In this document: positions 55,465-64,000 of the stretch, piece by piece
Position numbering within the stretch: position 1 is the first letter of the stretch
Layout: each line of letters starts with the position of its first letter
Origin: Torreya grandis
Lineage: Eukaryota; Streptophyta; Pinopsida; Cupressales; Taxaceae
Assembly: GCA_037957365.1 (NCBI GenBank)
Contig: JARHVA010000667.1
Location: forward strand, 2,124,001 to 2,188,000
Direction: 5' to 3'
Length of the DNA: 64,000 nt
Notes under the pieces: generated by a model
The model's database searches: none
Seen by the model: only the letters and a program-made list of their open reading frames with translations
What the model was told of the DNA's origin: nothing
Translations under genes and position numbers: made by a program

Positions 55465-57878
55465 TGTTGACTATTTTGAACCTGCAGGCCAAAATCGGTC
55501 CCCCCTTTTTTCCCTGCTGTTCTGAGCCAATTCATTTTTTTCGATTTTGCACAAGTCTAGAAATTTCTACGGACTCTGCAGGTTTTCTACGGACTCTGCA
55601 GGTATGGATTTCTACAGACTCTGCAGGTCCATTTTCTACGGACTCTGCAGGAGAAATTTCTACGAACTCTGCAAAGAAGTTTTCTACGGACAACGCAGGA
55701 AGAGGCAAGTTCCCACTTAGGCGCAAAATGGACCATTTCAAGTGCTCTTGCGGAGGGCAGTTCAGAACTCAAGAGCCCTTGCGGAGGGCAGGGAACACTT
55801 TCAAAAGAGGCCACAGAGAAAAGCCGCAAAGGTAAGTTTCCTTCGAAAGTTTGTTTAAGGCAAAGGAAGTACCCTTCGGAAGGGTCGTTTTCAATTTTCC
55901 CGAAGGGCACTTTTCAAAGGCAGTCGAAGAAGCAAAGGAAGAAATCCTTCGGACTTTTTGTCCAAAGGAATTCCTTCGGACAAAAAGTCCGAAGGAATTC
56001 GGAAGCGTCACAAACAAAAATCCCACAAAAAAGACTAAGGCAAAGGCTAGAATAATTTCTTCGGACTTTTTGTCCGAAGGAATTCCTTTGGACAAAAAGT
56101 CCGAAGAAATTCGGAGGAAGGCCGCGGGAGGAAAAGTCGACGAAAATTTCGAAGGTCAAAGGCAAAGTGCTCGAAACAATTCTTGCAGACTTTTTGTCCG
56201 CGAGAAGAAATCCGAGAAAGCCGCGAGCCAAAAAGCCCGGGGAGAAAATTCGAAGAAGCAGACAAGGCAATTCTTGCGGACATTTTGTCCGCGGGAAAAT
56301 GTCGGCGGAAAAAAGTTTGCGGGAAAAGGTTCCGAAGAAAATAGGCTGCTGAAGGACCCCGAAGGGCAAGTGCCCTTGTGGGGGACTCTTCGCTGCCGAA
56401 CGAAGGGCACTTCTCCATAAGCTGAAGGGTCACTTTCCCTTCAGGAAGGTTCAAAACAAGAAGTCCAAAGGAAAGAGAGTGACAAAAAGGCCGAATCAAA
56501 GATAAAGCCGAAGAAATTCCAAGGGGTGACGGGCCCGAAGACGTCAAAGTCAAGCACGGCGAATTAGCCGTTGGAAGTTCAAACGCAGTGACGAGTGTGC
56601 GAATGTCAATTTCAAGGCTCATGAAATAGCCGTTGATTTTAAAAAGCTTAAAGAAGAGCCCAAGGAACTCAGCGACCCGCCAAGAAGATAGCCTGAGGGC
56701 CGAAGGAGCCAGAAAGCGACAAAGCCAGAAAGAGACAAAACCAAGAAGAGACAAAGTGCAGAAGCAGACAAACAGTCCAGGTGTCAAAGGGAAAGGAGTT
56801 ACTCTAGTGGTTGGAACAGTGACTGCCAAATGGTCATCAAACGGCGCAAACAGTGAGCGGTGCGCCCTGTTTTCTCCATTTGCATTTATAAGTAGACAAA
56901 CTGTGTGAGCATCTGGGAGGAGCAGTCTTGTCTGCAGAAAAGAGGCACGGCCCATGCTTTCACATTAATGTTTGAACGCGAAAGTCAAGACCGACGATTA
57001 CACAGCATGGTTCCAACAGACCTGTTCTAGAAGACTGACATCAGCAATAGTGACTTCCTCTTCCCGATGCTCACAAATGCACATGGGCTAGCTTGTCAAG
57101 AGCGCCAAAGTTTTTTCAAAAAAAAAAAAAAGTGCCAAGTTCTCTTCTCCTCTTTCTATATACTGTAAAACTTCTCATTTGAGAGGGGATCCATCTCTTA
57201 GCTTGTAAGGCAAAGCTCTATCCAAAAATCTCTTGGACTTGTAAGGCAGAACTTTGCCAGATTTTACCTTGAATCAAGACTTAGCATTTTTACCTCCATC
57301 TGGACTTGCACTCATGCATATGTCTATGTTTTCTTTTGTGTGAAGTCATTTTTTTAATGCTTTTCACAGAACGATTCCAGCATGTTTGGTGCATTGTGAA
57401 GTTTCTTCTTCTGCAGGTCTGCCAGAAGTGTCTACAGCAGGAATATAGGCGCATGTGAATAGGCTGCAAGAGTGTGTCTCATAACACCTTTGATAGTTCT
57501 TCCTCCCTGTATCTCTACAGACCCCTAACTCACTGATACAGAAGAGTTTCCCACATCAGATGAGGTGTATGGGAGCTTTTTCTTGGTGAAAAGTGTATAT
57601 TCGGGCTGAGTGGATCAACTTTTTGGTGTATCACCTTTTTAGTTTAGGTTTAGGTTATGTTTTCAGCATCCTTTTCCCTTTTCATCCCCCCCTTTTTCAT
57701 TTATTTGTTAGCAGTAGGAAATCCAAGGCCTAAAAGATACATTGAAGGGAGCTAGCCCTTATCTAGAGACTCTCCCCTTAGCTTCGCTGGTCCCACAGGC
57801 GAGAGGAGAGTTTCCATTGTTGCGTGTGGAAGGCAGGAGCTCGGCCTCCTACCCTGGATGCAATTCACTGCGTCAACA
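55465..57878 (+). mobile_element. Solo LTR (family A) nested in the LTR of Y
   Basis: 2414 bp, begins TGTTGACTATTTTG and ends GCGTCAACA, with a perfect duplication GAACC (55460-55464, 57879-57883). It carries an inverted CTGCAGAGTCCGTAGAAA array (55558-55692), palindromic modules (55940-56330) and TATA near 57157. Same orientation as its host LTR. Confidence 0.9.
56055..56109. repeat. Near-perfect palindrome of the CCTTCGGAC module
   Basis: About 54 bp, with one mismatched pair seen (CCTTTGG against CCGAAGG). Each half is itself a TTCGGAC-N5-GTCCGAA hairpin; the axis is GAATTC. Confidence 0.8.
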
Positions 57879-60001
57879 GAACCATTGTTGGTTCAATCGG
57901 TTGGTTCAATCAAGTAGTTCAAGTCGGTCAGTTCAAGTGTTCGGTTCAATCGGCTGATTCAAGCGATTGGTTCAAGCGGTTCATGTTCAATCGAAAGGTT
58001 CAAAGGTTTTTTCGAAGCCTGAAGGATAGGTACCCTTGCAGAGGGCAGGTGATGAGCAAAGTGGACCATTGCAAAAGATCCGAAGGGTAACTTTGGACTT
58101 GATTTACCCATGTGGAGGGCAGCTAGTCAAAAGGCCCAAAAGGGGCAAATTTTTCCTTCGGAAGAGACAAGGCAGAAAGATAGGCAAAAGCAAAAGTTGA
58201 ATTTCTTCAGGCAAAATGTCCGAAGGAATTCCTTCGGACATTTTGTCCAAAGAAATTCACAAGGCAGGTCGCCGAACAAAGACCGTCCTTTTAGAAAGAA
58301 AATTCGTGAAAAATGTAAAGCAAATCCTTCGGACAAAAAGTCTGAAGGAATTCTTTCGACATTTTTGTTCGAAGGAATTCGCCCGAAAGAAAGGGCCAAA
58401 CTTTGAAGGGAACATTTCCTTTAGACAAAATGCCCGTAGGAATTCCTTCGGACATTTTGTCCGAAGGAATTGGGAGGCCAAGGCCGTCCGAAGGACCCCG
58501 AAGGATAGGTGCCCTTGCGGGGGACTCTCGGCGACTGTGAAAGGAACCTTTCTCAAGGCCCGAAGGGACACCTTCCCTTCGAGAGGGTTCAAAGACTAAG
58601 CTCGATCAAAGGAACATAGAGCTAAGAAAGCCGAAGGAATTGCCAAAGGGGTAACGGGCTCGAAGACGTCAAAATTGAGTATCATGAACTAGCCGTTGGA
58701 ACCAGACATCCGATGACGTCCCCGTAGGCGTCAAATTCGGGGCAATAGAATAGCCGTTGATTTTCAAATGCTTGAGCGCGAACCCGAAGGAATTCAAAGG
58801 CCTTAGGGTCAAAAGGAAGAGCCCGCTGAGAAAAGAGCCCAAGGAGCCAGCAAAGGACAATAAGATAGCCTCGAGAGCTCAAAACCAGGAAAAGAGAAAA
58901 GTTGGGAAAAGACAAAGGCCAAGAATGAACTCAGCGACCCACCGAGAAATGAGCCCGAAGAGCCAAAGAGCAAATATAGACAAAACAACCGAGGTGGCAA
59001 AAGGAAAGCGTTAGTGGAAGAGTTATTACAGCAGTTGGAACAATGCCTATGAAATGGTCATCAAGGAGTGCAAACAGTGAATGGCCCGGCCTTTTTCCTC
59101 ATTTTGCATTGATGAGCAGACAACCGCATGAGTGTCTTTATAGAGTGGTCTCGTTTGCAGACAAAAGGGGCGCGGCCCATGCTTTCACATAACATTTGAT
59201 ATAACTTTGAATGCCAAAGTCAAGGTTGGTAGCTGACACAACATGTTCTTTCAGCGACTTCCTCTTCCTAATGTTTTCAATGCAACATGGGCCACTTGTA
59301 AAAAAGGGCGCCATTTGCTTCCTCTTTCTCTAGATATATATTGTAAAACTCTCATTTGAGAAGGATCTGTCTCAGCTTGTAAGGTGGAGCTCTGTTGAAA
59401 TTTACCTTGAATCAAAAAGAAGCATTTTTGCCTCCATTTGAGCTTGTACTTTTACATATGTCTATGGCTTTGTCTTGTGTTAAGTCATTTTTTTTCATGC
59501 TTTCACATAATGATTCCAACATGTCTAGTGTATTGTGAGTTCTTTTGCAGGTTAGCCAGAAGTGTCCACAACAGAGTATAGGCGCAAGTGAACAGGCTGC
59601 CATAATGTGTCTTGGAACACCTCTGGTAGTTCTTCCTCCCTGTATCTCCAGAGGACCCCTAGCTCACTGATGTAGAAGAATTTCTCGTATCAAATGAAGT
59701 GTATATCAGCTTGTTCTTGGTGGAAAGTGTATGATCAAGCTAATTAGATCAACCATTTTTGGTGCATCACCGTTTAGTTTAGGTTCTGAGTTCAGTAATC
59801 CTTTTCCATTTTCATCCCCCCCATTATTAGCAATAGTAGTGAAAAGCCTCAGAGATGCATCAAAGGGAGCTAGCCCTTATCTAGAGATTCTCCCCTCAGT
59901 TTTGCCAGACCCACAGGCAAGAGAAAAGTCTCCATTATGCCGCGTGGAAGACAGAAGCTCAGCGTTCTGTCAAGGGTGCAATCCACAGCATCAATAGTTT
60001 T

Positions 60002-60018
60002 TGGCACGCCCGATGGGA
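60002..60018 (+). other. Likely primer binding site of element Y
   Basis: TGGCACGCCCGATGGGA starts five bases after the 5' LTR. It corresponds to 4513-4529 in X with two changes. Confidence 0.5.
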
Positions 60019-60046
60019 CCACGTTTTAACACGTAAAAGTTTCAGG

Positions 60047-62467
60047 GGTTGACGCAGTGGATTGCACCCTTGACAGGAGGCCGAGCTCCTGCCTTCCACA
60101 TGCAACAATGGAAACTCCCTTCTCGCTTGTGGGACCGGCGAAGTTGAGAGGAGAGTCTCTAGATAAGGCCTAGCTCCTTTCGATGTATCTTTTAGGCCCT
60201 GGATTCCCTACTGCTAACAAATAAATGAAAAAGGGGGGGATGAAAAGGGAGAAAAATGCTGAAACAGAACCTAAAACTAAACTTAAGAAAGGTGATACAC
60301 CAAAAAAGTTGATCCACTCAGCCCGAACATACACTTTTCACCAAGAAGGAGCTCTCATACACTTCATCTGATGTGGGAAACTCTTTTGTATCGGTGAGTC
60401 ATGGGTCCATAGAGATACAGGGAGGAAGAACTATCAAAAGTGTTCTGAGACACACTTTGGCAGCCTACTCACATGCGCCTATATTCCTGCTGTAGACACT
60501 TCTGGCAGACCTGTAGAAGAAGAAACTTCACAATGCACTAGACATGCTAGAATCGATCTGTGAAAAGCATAAAATAAAATGACTTAACACAAAAGAAAAC
60601 ATAGACATATGCATGAGTGCAAGTCCAGATGGAGGTAAAAATGCTAAGTCTTGATTCAAGGTAAAATCTGACAGAGTTCTACCTTACAAGCTAAGAGATT
60701 TTTGGGCAGAGCTTTGCCTTATAGGCTGAGAGATTGGATCCCTTCTCAAAATGAGAAGTTTTACAATATATAGAAAAGAGAAGAGAACTTGGCGCTTTTT
60801 GAAAAAGACTTTGGCGCTCTTCTTTCAAGTGGCCCATGTGCATTTGTGAGCATCGGGAAGAGGAAGTCACTGTTGCTGGTGTCATTTTTCTAGAAGAAGC
60901 CTGCTGGAACCATGCTTTGTAATCGTCGGTCTTGACTTTGGCATTCAAACATTAATGTGAAAGCACGGGCCACACCTCTTTTTTGTAGACAACACTGCTC
61001 CTTCCAGATACTCACGTGTTTTGTCTGCTTATAAATGCAAATGGAGAAAACAATGCGCGCCGCTCACTGTTTGCACCTTTTGATGACCATTTGGCAGTCA
61101 CTATCCCAACCACTGGAGTAACTACTTTCCCTTTGACACCTGGACCGTTTGTCCGCTTCTGCACTTTGTCTCTTCCTGGTTTTGTCTCTTTCTGGCTTTG
61201 TCGCTTTCTGGCTCCTTCGGCTCTCGGGCTATCTTCTTGGTGGGTCGCTGAGTTCCTTGGGCTCTTCCATTTTGCTTTTCAAAATCAACGCCTTTTTCAC
61301 GAGCCTGGAAATTGACGTTCGCGCACCCGTCATTGCGTTTGAACTTCTAATGGCTAATTCGTCGTGCTTGACTTTGACGTCTTTGGGCCCATCACCCCTT
61401 GGAATTTCTTTGGCTTTCTCTTGATTCGGCCTTTTCTGTTGCTCATTTTCCTTCGGACTTCTTGTTTTGAACCTTCCCGAAGGGAAGGTGACCCTTTGGC
61501 TTATGGAGAAGTGCCCTTCGTTCGGCAGCCAAGAGTCTCCCGCAAAGGCACTTGCCCTTCGGGGTCCTTCGGCAGCCTTTTCCCCTTGACTATTTTCCCA
61601 CGGACAAAAGTCCGCAAGAATTATCTTGCTCATTCCTTTCCTTTAGAGACTTTTCCTCAAGGTTTTTTTCCACGGCCACTTTTCCCGCGGACATTTCCTT
61701 AGCCACTTTTCCCGCAGACAAAAAGTCCACAAGAATTGTCTTCGACCACTTTGCCTTTGTCCTTCGGAATTTCTCTTTCGGGCTTTTCTCCCGCAACTTC
61801 CCCGTATTTCTTCGGACTTTTTGTCCGAAGGAATTCCTTCGGACAAAAAGTCCGAAGAAATTATTCTAGCCTTTGCCTTAGTCTTTTTGCGGGATTTTTG
61901 TTTGTGGCCCTTCCAAATTCCTTCGGACTTTTTGTCCGAAGGAATTCCTTCGGACTTTCCAAAGGATTTCTTCCTTTGCTTCTTCGACTGCCTTTGAAAA
62001 GTGCCTTTCGAAAAAATTGAAAATGACCCTTCTGAAGGGTACTTCCTTTGCCTTAAACAAATTTCCGAAGGAAACTTACCTTTTCGCCTTTTCTCTGTGG
62101 CCTCTTTTGAATGTGTTCCCTGCCCTCCGCAGGGGCTCTGTTTTGGTTCAAAACTGTTCTCCGCAAGGGCACTTGAAATGGTCCATTTTGCGCCTAAGTG
62201 TCGGGAATTCATCTCTGCCTGCAGAGTTCGTAGAAAACTTCCCTGCAGAGTTCGTAGAAATGGACCTACAGAGTCTGTAGAAATGGACCTGTGCAATCCG
62301 TAGAAACACCTACAGAGTTCGTGGAAATCCCTGCAGAGTCCGTAGAAATCCTTGCAGAGTCCGTAGAAACTTCCAAGACTTGTGCAAAATCAAAATTTGA
62401 ACTGGCTCAGAATAGCAGGGAAAGAAGGGGACTGATTTTTGACCTATTGAACCAAAAATGGTCAACA
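60047..62467 (-). mobile_element. Antisense solo LTR (family A) in the leader of Y
   Basis: It starts GGTTGACGCAGTGG (family TG start changed to GG) and ends GGTCAACA, 2421 bp. Flanks TCAGG and CCAAG agree at three of five bases, a decayed duplication. Leader sequence homologous to L1 (13820-13860) resumes directly after it. It carries a TATA-like tract (60758-60764, minus strand), palindromic modules (61590-61955) and a CTGCAGAGTCCGTAGAAA array (62218-62370). Confidence 0.8.
61806..61861. repeat. Perfect 56-bp palindrome
   Basis: Every base from 61806 to 61833 pairs with its partner in 61834-61861; the axis lies in GAATTC. Each half contains its own hairpin (TTCGGAC-N5-GTCCGAA). It is the cleanest example of the nested module found in all family A LTRs here. 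Confidence 0.95.
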
Positions 62468-62632
62468 CCAAGATTGGTGCTGGTCCTGTTACAGCAAGAA
62501 TTAACCACTAATCCAACATCTGACTTTTAATCTGGCGATTGTGGGACAAACTAGTTTTTATCTAAAGAGTTGAAGAATCTTGTTGTGTTCTTCAACCAAT
62601 CAGCCTTTGGAGGCTTTTTCATCAACACTAAT

Positions 62633-62642
62633 GGCGATTCCA
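62633..62642 (+). other. Second primer-site-like motif of element Y
   Basis: TGGCGATTCC corresponds to 4412-4421 of X. A further TGGCGATT lies at 62533-62540, in the context that matches 13886 of L1. Both are far from the LTR. Confidence 0.35.
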
Positions 62643-62669
62643 AGTTGATCAGCTGATTAAGCAGTCCTA

Positions 62670-64000
62670 GTGCCATCAAGAAATCACATTTTTTGTATGT
62701 ATAATTCCATTGCTCAGCATCATGGGTCTTGTGTTCCTTCATATAGTTTTGATCAAACTCAGGTTGTTCATGGAATCAACTCAAGCAGCTCTCTTAGTTG
62801 CCCTTCAACAATAAGGGAAGTAATGCTGGAGTTTGAGATGCAAATGATGGAGATAGGCAAATCGGATGAGCAATATAGATATCAGCAAGAGCTTCTGTAC
62901 AAAGAGGAGTGTTTGTTTAGGCAAGCTTAGGCCTTGCAATCCATGGAGGAGGAGGTAGCAAAATGGAAGAGTCCATTCATTCAAGGTAGTCAGTGTTGTG
63001 TGCCCCCTCCTATTCTAAAGAAAGCCCCCTCTTGTGCACCAAATCCTTTCTATTAGATAGCACTTGCTCACTCTAGCTCATCTGATGCAATAACCACTCC
63101 TGCTCTTAATCCCTTGCACCTAGCTTTCAAACATCAAAGGGCATTAGAGCAACCTCTCATGGAGATGAACCTTCTCAATTCCTTAGAATGTGAATCCTCC
63201 TTTGAAGGGAATACCATGAACCAACACATCTCTCTTGAAGCAGCTCTTCCTGTGCATGAGCAAACCCTTCCTAGTCTTCCTCAACCTCCTCAAGTCTTTC
63301 AACATGATGTCAAGATTCCAAGTTGGAAGAGGGAATATCATGAACCAACTCAAGACCTTGAAGAGGATAAAGTTGCTGCCTATTCACAAGGGGAAAGTTC
63401 CAATCCCAAGGTCATGAGTTGGAAGCAAACAATGGAATCATGGGGCAGGAAGGAGGAGAAAGTTTTTGCTCAAAACCTTGAAGAAGGTGAAGCTGCTCCT
63501 ACTCATCATGATGATGCTTGTGACATCCAAGAAAGGCTCTTCCAAGAGAATATAGCCAAGCGAATTGCAGAGTTGGAATCTAGAATGAGGTTCCTCAGCC
63601 AAAGTGTGATGGACGGTTCAGATCAAACAGAAAATTCTACATTTGAACACACCCCATCTACACTCCTTCAAGACAGCTATCAAGCCACATCTGATATAGA
63701 TGAAGTGTTAGCCAAATGGAAGGAAGAGAAGCAGTCGATTCTAGCTCAAGGACTGCCTCCTCTTCCACATGAGTTTAACCATCAGCCTTCCATTTCTTCC
63801 CTTATCCAGGAGGAACCTATTTTGCAGGAAGCAAGTGAAGAAGAGAGGATCCAATTTGCAGCTGCCCAGGATGCTATCATGGATGACAATGAAGATGAAA
63901 TAATCATGGGTGCTCCCTTTGAAGACCTCATCAACAATGGAGAAGACACAGGTCATGCATACATGCGGATGTTCCAGCAATATGAAGAGAAAAGTAAGCA
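62670..64000 (+). pseudogene. Acidic protein of element Y, partial, two in-frame TAGs
   Basis: The frame is homologous to the unknown acidic protein of X (2778-3740). It is open from about 62670 except for TAG at 62928-62930 and 63054-63056; X has CAG at both places. After the second TAG it is open to the edge, with ATGs at 63159 and in MSWKQTMESWG. Shared blocks include ERLFQE, RIAELESR, DIDEVLAKWK, SILAQGLPPLPH and NGEDTGHAYM. Relative to X it has in-frame insertions (about 30 codons near 63130-63220, about 8 near 63625). The N-terminal start is uncertain because the leader is open by chance. Function unknown; Glu-rich coiled coil is likely in part. Confidence 0.65.

Larger units (their letters stand above)
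55150..59996 (+). repeat. 5' LTR of element Y, split by a solo LTR
   Basis: Own parts are 55150-55464 and 57884-59996, about 2.43 kb in total. It begins TGTTGACCATTTTTGG and ends GCATCAATA. It carries a GGTTCAA-type array (57884-58000), palindromic modules (58210-58470), TATA (about 59330-59340) and the conserved CTCATTTGAGAAG. Confidence 0.85.
55150..64000 (+). mobile_element. Element Y: plus-strand relative of X, runs off the right edge
   Basis: The 5' LTR (55150-59996) holds a nested solo LTR. Then come primer site 1 (60002-60018), an antisense solo LTR (60047-62467), the rest of the leader with primer-like motifs near 62533 and 62633, and an ORF homologous to that of X. The 3' part lies outside the window. 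Left flank is AATAC. Confidence 0.85.

Noticed and set aside
56047..56955. 302-aa ORF on the minus strand
   Set aside because: Lies in the nested solo LTR; composition follows repeats, and the equivalent region in other LTRs is broken.

Overview
The window is plant nuclear DNA made almost entirely of LTR retrotransposons. The evidence is a Tat-type Ty3/gypsy element with an extra archaeal-type RNase H, a chromodomain-bearing Ty3/gypsy element (chromovirus), primer sites matching plant tRNA-Arg and initiator tRNA-Met, and a fragment of a leucine-rich-repeat receptor kinase gene built of 72-bp exons. The large size, depth of nesting and number of solo LTRs suggest a big-genome seed plant, possibly a conifer; that is inference, and I cannot name the species. 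I see no intact host gene, rRNA or tRNA.

Layout. 1-7337: element X, a minus-strand non-autonomous element with LTRs of about 2.8 kb around an unfamiliar acidic ORF. 7338-10784 and 42490-45678: an old minus-strand retrotransposon (L0) with gag, protease and primer-site remnants. L0 gag is split by a solo LTR (10785-42489). That LTR carries L1, a plus-strand Tat-like element (11334-41017, 5-bp duplication GGTAG). L1 carries an antisense solo LTR (16272-18691) and, inside its integrase, the minus-strand chromovirus L2 (21686-37683). L2 gag carries L3 (27251-35343), a minus-strand deletion derivative. 42838-45610: another solo LTR, in the L0 leader. 45679-49345: L0 LTR start, a small minisatellite and the LRR-kinase pseudogene (46960-48017). 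49346-55149: diverged or truncated LTRs around about 1 kb of unidentified DNA. 55150 to the right edge: element Y, a plus-strand relative of X. Its 5' LTR holds a nested solo LTR, its leader holds an antisense solo LTR, and its ORF runs off the edge.

How the parts relate. L1 and X/Y share LTRs, leader and 3' untranslated DNA but differ in coding content. This is the arrangement expected of an autonomous element and a non-autonomous partner. X and Y encode a related acidic protein whose two copies differ mainly by substitutions and in-frame indels, so it was probably under selection. The LTRs of this group (family A) and of L3 have different ends but share a cassette of nested palindromes built on CCTTCGGAC-N5-GTCCGAAGG, plus GGTTCAA repeats and ACGT-core repeats. 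Coding regions are decayed. Many in-frame stops look like CAG to TAG or CGA to TGA, consistent with deamination of methylated cytosine.

Limits. LTR ends, target duplications, reading frames and motifs were read by eye. No database search, alignment program or dating was run. tRNA matches come from general knowledge of plant tRNA 3' ends.
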